This document shows, one piece after another, positions 51,874 through 63,015 of a stretch of 64,000 nt of DNA. The stretch spans positions 434,001 through 498,000 of the forward strand of contig NZ_BAABHJ010000002.1 in NCBI RefSeq assembly GCF_039542035.1, read 5' to 3'. The translations under genes and the position numbers were made by a program. Below the pieces are notes generated by a model. It was not told where the DNA came from. It was given only the letters and a program-made list of their open reading frames with translations, and searched no databases. Within the stretch, counting starts at the first letter, position 1. Each line of letters starts with the position of its first letter. Origin of the DNA: Actinoallomurus liliacearum. GTDB taxonomy: Bacteria > Actinomycetota > Actinomycetes > Streptosporangiales > Streptosporangiaceae.

Positions 51874-53310
51874 GAGCGTCTGGATCCTGGGCGGATCCTG
51901 CGGGTTCAGTCGGATCTCGCAGCGCAGCAGTCCGCGAGCGCCCCGGACCTGCCACACGGCGTGGGCCGGCGACTCGGACCGGATGACCTCCTCCGGCCCG
52001 GCAGGATCGAGCAGTGGCCCGACCTCTCCGATCAGGCGTTCGATCTCGGCCCGGCGGTGTGCCGGGTCCAGGTCCAGGTCGACGTTGTCGGCGAACCAGT
52101 CACCGGCCACGGCGGGGTCCCAGCCGCGCAGGAGCCCCTCCACGGCGGTCCGCGCCCGGACCGTCTCGGGCCAGAGCGCCTCGGGAGACTGCGGGTCGGC
52201 CAGGTCCGTGAGGACGGCGCGCAGAGCGGCCGCCGCCGGTACGCGACCCGTGGAGTACCTGGCGTTGGTCAGCACGATGACGCCCAGGCCCGTACGGGGA
52301 TGCCAGCGCATGTGCGACCCGAAGCCCGGGTATCCGCCGCTGTGCGCGACGACCGTCCCCCAGACCGGGTCCTGCTGGATCATCAGGCCGTGGCCGTAGC
52401 CCACGGTGACGGGCATCGCCCCGTCGTCCGGGTTCCCCGCGGGCCGGGGCGGCAACACGGCCCGGTGGACCTGCTGCATGTCCCGGCGCGACGCCCGGCG
52501 CAACGGCCCGTCGTCCACGCCGTCGCGGGCCGGGAAGGCGTCGGCCAGCCAGCGCACCCACCGGCTGAGGTCCTCGACCGTGCTGAACATCCCGCCGATG
52601 GCGGAGAAGACCCCGGGCCCGGAGAACGCCTCCGGATGCCAGCGTCCGTCGAGCCGGGAATGGCCCATCGCGACACCGCTCGGCGCCGCCACCGACGCGT
52701 CGAACCCGGTCGCCGTCATCCCGAGCGGGCGGAGCAGCCGCTGGTCCACGAACTCCTGGTACGGCGTGCCGGAGGCGGCCTCGATGACCTGACCGAGGAC
52801 GGCGTAGCCCAGGTTGGAGTACTCGAAGCCGGTGCCCGGAACGCCGACGAACCGGACGCCGTCGGTCAGCAGGCGTCCGAACTCCTCCCGGCTCATCGAC
52901 TCCTGGCGGTCGGCCCAGGGGTCGTCGGTGGGCAGCCCGCCCGACATGGACAGCAGCATCCCCACGGTCACCTGCGGGGAGTCGGTCGTCGGGAGCCGCA
53001 CCGCGCCGAACTCCGGAACGTACCGGCTGACCGGGTCGTCGAGACGCACCGCCCCCTCGTCGACAAGGATCATGACCGAGGCGGCGGTGAAGCTCTTGGT
53101 CATCGACGCGATGCGGAAGGCCGTCGCCGCGTCCGGACGGGGGCCGTCCAGACGCGCGACGCCGTGCCCGGCCGCGTGGACGATGCCCGCCCGGTCGACG
53201 ATCCCGTACGCGAGCCCCGGCACCTCACCGTCGTCCACGAGCGCGCGGAACAACGAGTCGACCTCATCGAGTGCTCCACCGCTCGACGTCCGATGCTCCG
53301 CCGCCGTCAT
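51853..53310 (-). CDS. Serine beta-lactamase/class C-like hydrolase
   Basis: 485 residues. Penicillin-binding fold with the nucleophile motif SMTK (S69), YSN in GFEYSNLGYAVLG (~165) and the third motif HSGG in VVAHSGGYPGFG (~320). A C-terminal ~110-residue domain follows. Start: ATG after GGTAGGGAG; a further upstream start is possible. There is no signal peptide, so it is more likely a cytoplasmic esterase or peptidase than a secreted antibiotic-destroying enzyme. Confidence 0.87.
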   Translation of the reverse strand: MTAAEHRTSSGGALDEVDSLFRALVDDGEVPGLAYGIVDRAGIVHAAGHGVARLDGPRPDAATAFRIASMTKSFTAASVMILVDEGAVRLDDPVSRYVPEFGAVRLPTTDSPQVTVGMLLSMSGGLPTDDPWADRQESMSREEFGRLLTDGVRFVGVPGTGFEYSNLGYAVLGQVIEAASGTPYQEFVDQRLLRPLGMTATGFDASVAAPSGVAMGHSRLDGRWHPEAFSGPGVFSAIGGMFSTVEDLSRWVRWLADAFPARDGVDDGPLRRASRRDMQQVHRAVLPPRPAGNPDDGAMPVTVGYGHGLMIQQDPVWGTVVAHSGGYPGFGSHMRWHPRTGLGVIVLTNARYSTGRVPAAAALRAVLTDLADPQSPEALWPETVRARTAVEGLLRGWDPAVAGDWFADNVDLDLDPAHRRAEIERLIGEVGPLLDPAGPEEVIRSESPAHAVWQVRGARGLLRCEIRLNPQDPPRIQTLDVTRES

Positions 53311-53856
53311 CCGCCCACTCCCTACCTCGACCGACGCGAATTCGTCGGCAAGGACATCTACCACGCGGCCACCTCGCCTCCTCCGCCGCCCCCGGCGGTG
53401 CCCGAAGCGAGGACCAGGGAGAACAAGGGAGCGGCCAGATGCCGGACGGTTCGCTTGGCGCGCGCGGAAGTCTCGGCGAATGCCGTCGTGGCCGCCCGAC
53501 TTATGGGAGTCTCACCCGATTCTCGCGGCGAACCGGGTGGCGTTCACCGAGTGTTCCGCGCGCCGCCGAGCCGGAAGAACGGGAGCCGTCAACGGACGAC
53601 CGGAGCTCCTGCCGGGCCATGCCGTCTCCAGCCCGAGGAGCACTCCTCCGTGGCCTGGTGTGGCCAGAACGAGCGGCGGCCGGACACCCGGACGATTCCC
53701 ACGACGAGGACGGAAGCGTGGTTCTGCCAATCACACTGACGGTTGGTTGTAGAAACTTTCCTTTTACTCGGCTGTTGACGCCGTAAGTTATTTTCTTCAC
53801 GATCAGGGGCACCCGGGCAGGCCTGTCACGTCGGAACCAACGAACGGAGACAGAAA
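53311..53856. other. Gene-free stretch with the promoter of the Cys-rich operon
   Basis: 546 bases between divergent genes. No frame looks like a protein. The right end is AT-rich: TTGACG (53775) followed after 17 bases by CACGAT (53798) is a plausible promoter for the Cys-rich gene, with start ~53810 and a ~47-base leader ending in AACGGAGACAG before the ATG. The middle portion has short stretches resembling the repeats near 51.6 kb, but too decayed to be sure. Confidence 0.45.
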
Positions 53857-54282
53857 ATGGGGTGTTCCAACAGCAGCTCTCCCGCGTATGGGGAGATGTC
53901 GTGGTTCTGCTGCGGTAGCTCCTGGGGCCCGTGCGGGAGCGCGGGCGGCGGGGCCTGCGGCACCTGCAACTCCGGCTCGCACCAGTGCGCGTGGCCGAAC
54001 ACGTCCGACGCCTGCTTCAACATCACCCGCCCCGACCAGTGCGGCGAGGGACTGTCCCGGCGGACCTGCGGCCACGTCTTCTACGTGACCAGCGCCTGCA
54101 GCGGCAAGTGCGTGAGCGTGTCGATCGCCGACTGCGGGCCGGACACCAACTCCTTCTGCGGCGAACGGTCGTGCTGCGGGTCGACCTGCCACACGAACCG
54201 GCTCATCGACCTGACGCCCTCGGCCTACAGCGCCATCGCCGACCTCTCCACCGGGCTGTCCCCCGCCCGCATCGACAGCTGA
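53857..54282 (+). CDS. 17-cysteine double-psi beta-barrel (expansin/barwin-like) protein
   Basis: 141 residues with 17 cysteines (3, 18, 19, 26, 34, 37, 44, 53, 62, 71, 81, 85, 93, 101, 106, 107, 111). The C-terminal half has a double-psi-barrel pattern: CGHVFYVTSACSGKCVSVSI, ADCGPD with Asp92, RLIDLTPSAY with Asp118, then a last strand LSTGLSPARI, as in RlpA, barwin and expansins. It has no signal peptide or lipobox. First of three genes (gaps 14 and 20 bases) with a Tat-exported protein and a MauE-like membrane protein; the latter suggests disulfide formation. I do not know a described member of this exact type. Confidence 0.75.
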   Translation: MGCSNSSSPAYGEMSWFCCGSSWGPCGSAGGGACGTCNSGSHQCAWPNTSDACFNITRPDQCGEGLSRRTCGHVFYVTSACSGKCVSVSIADCGPDTNSFCGERSCCGSTCHTNRLIDLTPSAYSAIADLSTGLSPARIDS

Positions 54283-54296
54283 CCGGAGGCCCCGCC

Positions 54297-54899
54297 ATGC
54301 CCCAGCCAGACCGCCGTCGCTTCCTCACCTCCGCCGTGCTCGGCGGCTCCGCCGTCGCCGGCGCGACCGCCCTCGGCTCGCTGGCCCCCGAGGCCGCGTT
54401 CGCCGCCGCCCCCAAGATCAAGCTCGACCCGGGCGCCCTCGACCCGAACTTCGCCGAAGGCCGGATCACCGGCATCAGCGGATCGCTGCTCAAGGCCTCC
54501 GGATCCGACCGGACGCTGCATCGCGTCCACGTCACCGACGGCACCAGCATCTGGAAGCTGCACCCGACGACCTTCGACCAGATCAAGGTGGGCGACGGGT
54601 TCTACGCCCGCGGCGTCCGCCTGCCGGACGGCTCACTGGCCGCGGACGCGATCTGGGTGAACATCGTCAACCTGGACGCGTCCATCGCCTCCATCGAGAC
54701 CAAGCGCCTCCACCTCGACCACAACGGCAAGAGGGTCATCGGCCACGTCGTCAGCGGCAGGACCGCCGCGGTGTACGGCGCCGCGCCGGCGGCCGCCGAC
54801 CTGACCCGCCTGCAGGTCGGCAGGCACGTGAAGGTGATCGGCGCCTGGCGGCCCGACACCAACGAGGTGGACATCGCGACCGTCTACTCGGGCGCGTAG
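54297..54899 (+). CDS. Tat-exported OB-like protein (DUF5666-like repeats)
   Basis: 200 residues. Twin-arginine signal RRRFLTSAVLGGSAV with cleavage after AAFAA. The mature part has two similar beta-rich units: EGRITGISGSLLKASGSD ... IKVGDGFYARGVRLPDG and IGHVVSGRTAAVYG ... LQVGRHVKVIGAWRPDT, a pattern like DUF5666/OB-fold domains found in cell-wall proteins. No cysteines at all, in sharp contrast to the gene before it. CCGGAGG precedes the ATG. Being folded before export by Tat, it might carry the leaderless Cys-rich protein as a passenger; this is only inference. Confidence 0.75.
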   Translation: MPQPDRRRFLTSAVLGGSAVAGATALGSLAPEAAFAAAPKIKLDPGALDPNFAEGRITGISGSLLKASGSDRTLHRVHVTDGTSIWKLHPTTFDQIKVGDGFYARGVRLPDGSLAADAIWVNIVNLDASIASIETKRLHLDHNGKRVIGHVVSGRTAAVYGAAPAAADLTRLQVGRHVKVIGAWRPDTNEVDIATVYSGA

Positions 54900-54919
54900 C
54901 CGAAAGGAGGCGATCCCCC

Positions 54920-55747
54920 ATGGTCGAGTGGCCGGCGTCGGTCCAGCCGTTGTTCGTCGGGGCGACCTTGCTGTGGTCGGGCGGGATCAAGTGCGCCGGT
55001 ACGTCCGCCCGTCGCGCCGCGCAACGGTCCGCGTTGCGGTCATTGGTCGGCGAGGAGAGGGCACCGGTCGTCTACCGCCTGGTCGGGGCCCTGGAACTGG
55101 TCCTGGCCGCCGCCCTGCTGCTGCCGCCGGTGTACGCGGGCGAGGCCGTGGCGGCCGCCGTGCTCGCCATCGGGTTCCTCGCCTACCTGGCGTACGCCCG
55201 GATCGCCGCGCCGGACTCCTCCTGCGGCTGCATGAGCGCGCGCCCCATGCCGGTCACCTGGCGCGGCTTCGCCCGCGCCGGGCTGATCCTGGCGGCGGCG
55301 CTGCTCGGTACGCGGGCCGGTCCGTGGTGGGACGGGCCGGCCGCTCACCCCTGGGCCGCCGGGGTCACGCTCCTCGGTGAGGTCGCGGCGCTGGTCGCGC
55401 TCTCGCCGGAGGCGGACCGGCGGTGGCTGTACCCGCTGCGGCGCCTACGGGTACGGCTGCGCCACCCACTCGCCGACCGGTCGTTCGACATGCCCCTGGA
55501 GTCCAGTCTCCAGCAGCTCCACGGCAGCACGGCGTATCGGCAGGTGAGCGGGCTGCTGCGATCCGGGCTGCGGGAGAACTGGGACGAGGAGGACGTCCGG
55601 GTGCTCTGCTACACCGCGGAGTACGAGGGACGGCTCGCCACGGCGGTGTTCGCGGTGCCGCTGCGGCACTACCGGCCCGAAGAGATCCGCGTCGCCCTGG
55701 TCGACGAGTCGGCCGAGTCGACGCTGCTGGTCCTCGACGGCGCCTGA
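54920..55747 (+). CDS. MauE/DoxX-like redox membrane protein with soluble C-terminal domain
   Basis: 275 residues. Four hydrophobic helices in the first ~155, with a conserved-type Cys25 in the first and a CGC pair (C102, C104) at the end of the third, as in MauE-like proteins that help form disulfides in the methylamine dehydrogenase small subunit. Residues ~165-275 are soluble and cytoplasm- or wall-facing, a domain I do not recognise. AAAGGAGG precedes the ATG. Its place after a 17-Cys protein suggests a dedicated disulfide helper. A terminator follows. Confidence 0.75.
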   Translation: MVEWPASVQPLFVGATLLWSGGIKCAGTSARRAAQRSALRSLVGEERAPVVYRLVGALELVLAAALLLPPVYAGEAVAAAVLAIGFLAYLAYARIAAPDSSCGCMSARPMPVTWRGFARAGLILAAALLGTRAGPWWDGPAAHPWAAGVTLLGEVAALVALSPEADRRWLYPLRRLRVRLRHPLADRSFDMPLESSLQQLHGSTAYRQVSGLLRSGLRENWDEEDVRVLCYTAEYEGRLATAVFAVPLRHYRPEEIRVALVDESAESTLLVLDGA

Positions 55748-55776
55748 CCCGCGGCCCGCGTCGCCGGGTCGTCCCC

Positions 55777-55812
55777 GGTGAGCGCCCTCCGCCCCCGCGG
55801 GGGGCGCTCACC
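55777..55812. terminator. Terminator of the Cys-rich/Tat/MauE operon
   Basis: Perfect 11-bp inverted repeat GGTGAGCGCCC/GGGCGCTCACC around a 14-base G/C-rich loop, 30 bases after the MauE-like stop. Confidence 0.75.
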
Positions 55813-55881
55813 GATGCCGGGACCCCGGATCCCGGCACGCCGACCGAACGCGGGCAGCTGGGGCCGGAACCAGCGGTGCGG

Positions 55882-56178
55882 TCAGCCGCCTGCCATGGCG
55901 CCGATGATCAGGAACGGCTCGGCGCCCGTCGCGACCGGTTCGGGCAGCGGCGTGTCCGGCGGGTCGTGGGAGAGGTCCCGTTCGCACGCGTAGTAGCGGA
56001 CGAACGCCCGGCGCCGGTGGGTGCCGTGATCGCGAATGGTGCCGCACAGCACCGGATAGCGGGCCTCCAGGGCGTCGAGGACGGAGCCCGGCGTGATCGG
56101 TCCGGCCACCTCGAGCTCCACCTCGCCGTGGACCTCGGCGAGGACCTTCAGGTGCGCGGGGAGGACGACACGGATCAC
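55882..56178 (-). CDS. MoaD/ThiS-type ubiquitin-like protein
   Basis: 98 residues with a beta-grasp pattern: VIRVVLPAHLKVLAEVHGEVELEV, GSVLDALEARYPVL and a C terminus FLIIGAMAGG ending in the Gly-Gly used for thiocarboxylation or conjugation. It starts with GTG and overlaps the upstream Asp-box gene by four bases. No E1-like MoeB or molybdopterin synthase gene is nearby, so a MoaD role in cofactor synthesis is not supported by context; a sulfur-carrier or modifier role tied to the partner is possible. Confidence 0.85.
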   Translation of the reverse strand: MIRVVLPAHLKVLAEVHGEVELEVAGPITPGSVLDALEARYPVLCGTIRDHGTHRRRAFVRYYACERDLSHDPPDTPLPEPVATGAEPFLIIGAMAGG

Positions 56179-57290
56179 GGCAGCGTCTGGACTTCGACGG
56201 ACAGGACGGCCGGGAGGTCCCGGACGATCGGCGCCCAACTGTCCCCGGCGTCGGCCGAGGCGTAGACCTGCCCGCCCGTCGTGCCGAAGTAGACGCCGCA
56301 GGAGTCGAGCGAGTCGACCGCCATCGCGTCGCGGAGCACGTTGACGTAGCAGTGGTCCTGCGGGAGGCCCTTCGTCAGCGGCTCCCAGTCGTTCCCGCCC
56401 GTCCGGCTGCGGTACACGCGCAGCCGCCCCTCCGGCGGGTAGTGCTCGGAGTCACTCTTGATCGGCACGACGTAGACGGTCTCCGGCTCGTGGGCGTGCA
56501 CCGCGATCGGGAACCCGAAGTCCGACGGCAGGTCACCGCTGACCTCGCGCCACGATGCGCCCGCGTCGTCGGTCCGCATGACGTCCCAGTGCTTCTGCAT
56601 GTACAGGACCTCTGGCCGCGACGGGTGCATCGCGAGGCGGTGGACGCAGTGGCCCACCTCGGCGTCGGGGTCCGGGATCCCGTTGGTGTGCAGGCCGCGG
56701 TTGATCGGCCGCCAGGTGTCGCCCCCGTCGTCGGTGCGGAACGCGCCCGCGGCGGAGATGGCCACGTACATCCGCCGCGCGTCGGACGGGTCGAGGATGA
56801 TCGTGTGCAGGCACATCCCGCCCGCTCCCGGTTGCCAGGACGAGCCGGAGCCGTGGCGGCGCAGCCCGGGCAGCTCCTCCCATGTCCCCCCGCCGTCCTT
56901 CGACCGGAACAGCGCGGCGTCCTCGACGCCGGCGTACACGGTGTCCGGGTCGGTCGGCGAGGGCTCCAGATGCCAGACCCGCGCGAACTCCCAGGGATGC
57001 GGCGTGCCGTCGTACCACTGGTGGGTGCCGGTGACGCCGTCGTAGTCGAACCGGTTGCCGACCGCCTCCCAGGTCCGGCCGCCGTCGTCGGACCGCTGCA
57101 TCAGCTGCCCGAACCACGCGGTGGACTGGGCGGCGTACAGCCGTGACGGGTCCGCCGGGGAACCCGCGATGTGGTAGATCTCCCAGCCGCCGAAGAAGGG
57201 GCCGCTGATCGCCCAGTCCCTCCGGTGACCGTCCGAGGTCAGGACGAACGCGCCCTTGCGCGTGCCGACCAGTACACGTACTCCGCTCAT
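56175..57290 (-). CDS. Asp-box/BNR repeat beta-propeller protein (sialidase-like)
   Basis: 371 residues with at least five Asp-box repeats: RSDDGGRTW, RSKDGGGTW, RTDDGGDTW, RTDDAGASW, ASADAGDSW, spaced ~50-65 residues apart as in a sialidase-type propeller. There is no signal peptide and none of the sialidase catalytic arginine triad can be assigned. The stop overlaps the start of the ubiquitin-like gene, a tight pairing that implies joint function. The ATG follows GGAGGGCGC. Confidence 0.85.
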   Translation of the reverse strand: MSGVRVLVGTRKGAFVLTSDGHRRDWAISGPFFGGWEIYHIAGSPADPSRLYAAQSTAWFGQLMQRSDDGGRTWEAVGNRFDYDGVTGTHQWYDGTPHPWEFARVWHLEPSPTDPDTVYAGVEDAALFRSKDGGGTWEELPGLRRHGSGSSWQPGAGGMCLHTIILDPSDARRMYVAISAAGAFRTDDGGDTWRPINRGLHTNGIPDPDAEVGHCVHRLAMHPSRPEVLYMQKHWDVMRTDDAGASWREVSGDLPSDFGFPIAVHAHEPETVYVVPIKSDSEHYPPEGRLRVYRSRTGGNDWEPLTKGLPQDHCYVNVLRDAMAVDSLDSCGVYFGTTGGQVYASADAGDSWAPIVRDLPAVLSVEVQTLP

Positions 57291-57481
57291 GCGCCCTCCC
57301 TCGCCTGACCTGCGGATGTGCAGGTTGCTCACGGTAGACCGCCGCTGCGACGAAAACTCATCGTTTCCGCGCACCGGTGAGTCGAATCCGCTGAATCGAT
57401 GAGCGCGACGACTCGCTGCCGGTCCGGTTCTCCCGCCTATGGCGGGGTAGAGACGGATTTCCGAGAACGAGGAGGTCGTGG

Positions 57482-58558
57482 TTGCGAAGTTTCGGAGTCG
57501 AAGAGGAACTCCTGCTCGTCGCGCCGAGCAGCGGAGTCCCCGTCGCGCTCGCCGAGTCCGTCACGCGGGGGAAGGACGACGACGGGCCGGAGCGCGAGCT
57601 ACAGCGGCAGCAGGTCGAGACGGGCACCGACCCGTGTACGACGCTCGACGAGCTGGCCGGCCAGCTACGGGACCGGCGGAACGCCGCCGCCCGGGCCGCC
57701 CGCCGCGCCGGCTCGGAGGTCGCCGCGCTCGCGACCTCGCCGCGGGCCGTCACCCCGTCGACCACTCCGGCGGACCGCTACCTGCGCATGGCCGAGGAGT
57801 ACGCCCTCACCGCGCAGGAGCAGCTGACCTGCGGCTGCCACGTCCACGTGAGCATCGAGTCCGAGGATGAGGGCGTCGGCGTGCTGGACCGCATCCGCCC
57901 GTGGCTGGCGCCCCTGCTCGCGATGACCGGGAACTCACCCTTCTGGCAGGACCGCGACAGCGGATACGACAGCTATCGGTACCAGGTCTGGGGGCGCTGG
58001 CCGTCGGCCGGGCCGACCGAGGCGTTCGGCACCCCGAAGCTCTACCACGACACCGTACGGTCGATGGTGGAGTCCGGCGCGCTGCTGGACGAGGGGATGA
58101 TCTACTTCGACGCCCGGCTGTCCCGGCACTATCCGACCGTGGAGGTCCGCGTCGCGGACGTGTGCCTGATGGCGGACGACGCCGTGCTGCTCGCCGCGCT
58201 CGTACGGGGGCTGGTGGAGACCGCCGCGCGGGAGTGGCGGTCCGGGGAGCCGCCGGTGCCCGTGCGCACGGAGCTGCTGCGCCTGGCGTCGTGGCGGGCG
58301 AGCCGCTCCGGACTCGCCGGCGACCTGATCCATCCGGTGACGCAGCGCCCGGCCCCGGCCCGCGACGTCGTGTACGCGCTGATCGAGCACACGGCGCCGG
58401 CCCTCGTCGACACGGGCGACCTCCAGACCGCCACCGAGCTGGCCGAGCGGCTGCTGGAGCGGGGCAACGGGGCCGCGCTGCAGCGCCAGGTGTACGAGGA
58501 GACCGGCGAGATGTCCGCCGTGGTCAACGCCGCCGTGGCCCGGACGCTCGGCGCCTGA
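57482..58558 (+). CDS. YbdK-type carboxylate-amine ligase (glutamate-cysteine ligase family 2)
   Basis: 358 residues. Start MRSFGVEEELLLV (TTG codon, AGGAGG upstream) with the family FGVEEE motif, then ERELQRQQVETGT, CGCHVHVSIES and DARLSRHYPTVEVRVADVCL, which form the ATP/Mg and substrate site. YbdK members have weak gamma-glutamylcysteine ligase activity; in a mycothiol-making organism the true product is uncertain. Single gene, ends head-on with gcvP before a shared terminator. Confidence 0.9.
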   Translation: MRSFGVEEELLLVAPSSGVPVALAESVTRGKDDDGPERELQRQQVETGTDPCTTLDELAGQLRDRRNAAARAARRAGSEVAALATSPRAVTPSTTPADRYLRMAEEYALTAQEQLTCGCHVHVSIESEDEGVGVLDRIRPWLAPLLAMTGNSPFWQDRDSGYDSYRYQVWGRWPSAGPTEAFGTPKLYHDTVRSMVESGALLDEGMIYFDARLSRHYPTVEVRVADVCLMADDAVLLAALVRGLVETAAREWRSGEPPVPVRTELLRLASWRASRSGLAGDLIHPVTQRPAPARDVVYALIEHTAPALVDTGDLQTATELAERLLERGNGAALQRQVYEETGEMSAVVNAAVARTLGA

Positions 58559-58676
58559 GCGCGCCCGCTCTTCGGCGCGGCGCGCGATCCGCGGACCCCG
58601 GCCGCGGCGCCTCGGCGGGCGGCCGCCGCGGTTCGAGCGCCGCCGGGGCCACACCGCCGCGGCGGACGGCCGACGG

Positions 58677-58706
58677 CCCGGTGCGCGACTCGCGTCGCGC
58701 ACCGGG
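58677..58706. terminator. Terminator between the YbdK-type gene and gcvP
   Basis: Perfect 13-bp inverted repeat CCCGGTGCGCGAC with its complement around TCGC, 15 bases beyond the gcvP stop. Confidence 0.85.
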
Positions 58707-58721
58707 TGGTGCAACGCGGTG

Positions 58722-61559
<2,838 letters not shown>

Positions 61560-61617
61560 TGGGGAGCCTCCTGGTGCGATGGATGCGCAGCCACCACCGG
61601 GCAGGCCGGTGGCCGGT

Positions 61618-61812
61618 CTCCCCCTCTGTCAGGTGAACCTGAGAGCTTCACCGCGCCGGGGCGCGGCTTGCACCTTCGGTGAGGCCCGGTGTGGATCACC
61701 GGTCCTGCTTTCCAGAGGTGCCTCGTTCGTACGGTCCTTTGTGCCTGAGAGGTTCCGGGGAGGGTTGCTCCTTCGGCGCCCCGCACCACGCTGTGCGAGG
61801 ACTCTCCCGTAC
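61618..61812 (-). ncRNA. Tandem glycine riboswitch of gcvP
   Basis: On the minus strand two aptamers follow one another. The first has GGGAGAGTC, the core GGCGCCGAAGGAGCAA (61780-61765) and CCTCTCAGGCACAAAGGACC; the second has CTCTGGAAAGC, the core CACCGAAGGTGCAAG (61681-61667) and CTCTCAGGTTCACCTGACAGAG. These are the hallmark conserved strings of the gcvT-type cooperative glycine sensor. About 58 bases separate it from the gcvP ATG, room for the expression platform. Glycine binding is expected to turn gcvP on. Confidence 0.92.
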
Positions 61813-61952
61813 GAGGTCGACGGCCATTCCACCCTACCGGAGGACAGGTAGCCGCATACCGGTCACGATCATGCTTCCCTCCCCTCGCGCGGATCTCGCG
61901 CGGATGTCCGTGCGACGATCGGCCTCCCGGTTCCCGCGCATGAGGAAACGCG

Positions 61953-62813
61953 ATGGACGAGATCTGGCGGCTGATCGAGTGTTGTCACGCGTTCGTCTAT
62001 TTCGTTCCCGAGGCGCGGGACGCCTACGCCGAGGCCGGTCTGACGGGCTTCTGGCGGGGCTATTTCGCCTCGCGGGCCGCCGCCCTCGGCACCGCCCCGG
62101 CCGAGGTGGTGACGGCGGCGTTCCACAATTTCGCGCCGCGCATGGTGGCCCGCGCGATCCCGGACGTCTGGCGACGCTCCTCACCGACGGCGGTCCTCGC
62201 CGCCCGGACGGCCATCGTCGATCGCGCCCTGCGCCGTCTGGCGGGCGATCTGATCGACGGCCCCGCCGTCGCCGAGGCCGCCGCCCTCGCGGGGCGGGCG
62301 GTCGACGCGTCACCCGTCGCGGGTCGCGTCATGTTCGCGGCGCACGCGGCGCTCCCCCGGCCGGCCGAGCCGCACCTGGCGCTGTGGCACGCCGCGACCG
62401 CGCTCCGGGAGTTCCGCGGGGACGGGCATATCGCCGCACTGCTCACCGCGGGCATCGACGGCTGCGAGGCGAACGTCCTCTCGGGCGCGCTCGGTCTCAC
62501 CCCGCCCGAGCAACGCGACCACCGAGGCTGGACCGAAGAGGAGTGGGCGGCCGCAGCCGGCCGGCTGCGCGCCCGGGGCCTCCTCGACGGCGACGGCGCC
62601 GTCACCCCGGACGGGCGCGCCGAACGCCAGGCGATCGAGGACCTGACCGACCGGCTCGCCCGCCCGCCCCTCGACGCCCTCGGCCCGGACGGCGCGGCCC
62701 GGCTGGCCGACCTGCTCCGGCCGCTGGCCCGAGCGATCGTCGAGGGCGGCGGCGTACCCTTCCCCAACGCGATGGCCATGCCGCGGCCTGACGCATCCGG
62801 CCTCGCATTCTGA
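61953..62813 (+). CDS. SCO6745 family protein
   Basis: 286 residues, largely helical, from MDEIWRLIECCHAFVYFVPEARDAYAEAGL after GAGGAAA. The order FWRGYFASRAAALG, AFHNFAPRMVARAIPDVW and LWHAATALREFRGDGHIAALL is the pattern of the actinomycete SCO6745 family. The C-terminal ~100 residues look like a winged-helix unit (LGLTPPEQRDHRGWTEEEW, LRARGLLDGDGAVTPDG), so DNA or RNA binding is possible. Function unknown. Confidence 0.85.
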   Translation: MDEIWRLIECCHAFVYFVPEARDAYAEAGLTGFWRGYFASRAAALGTAPAEVVTAAFHNFAPRMVARAIPDVWRRSSPTAVLAARTAIVDRALRRLAGDLIDGPAVAEAAALAGRAVDASPVAGRVMFAAHAALPRPAEPHLALWHAATALREFRGDGHIAALLTAGIDGCEANVLSGALGLTPPEQRDHRGWTEEEWAAAAGRLRARGLLDGDGAVTPDGRAERQAIEDLTDRLARPPLDALGPDGAARLADLLRPLARAIVEGGGVPFPNAMAMPRPDASGLAF

Positions 62814-62826
62814 TCTCGATCCTCCG

Positions 62827-62868
62827 CGTGAGGGGGACCCGATCAGGCCATGCGCGGTCCCCTCCACG
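62827..62868. terminator. Terminator-like hairpin after the SCO6745 gene
   Basis: CGTGAGGGGGACC and GGTCCCCTCCACG pair with two mismatches around a 16-base loop, 13 bases after the stop. Confidence 0.45.
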
Positions 62869-63015
62869 TGCGCACGCATCCGCATGACGCAGGTGAGGGT
62901 CCCGCTCGCAGCAGGACTGACGGCATCCGTCCGGTGACGACGCCCGGATGACGGTTCCCGGCGATTCGCGCCCGCCGGCTGTCGCGACGCCGGGACGTCG
63001 CGGTGAGATCGGCGC

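Noticed and set aside
53271..53786. A possible 171-residue plus-strand protein in the gap before the Cys-rich gene
   Set aside because: No ribosome site, skewed composition and overlap with the start of the divergent beta-lactamase gene; the region is better read as control DNA with decayed repeats.
53857..54282. Cys-rich protein as a methylamine dehydrogenase light chain
   Set aside because: Although a MauE-like gene is linked, the cysteine spacing and lack of the paired tryptophans in the right context do not match MauA; there is no heavy-chain gene. The C terminus fits a double-psi barrel better.
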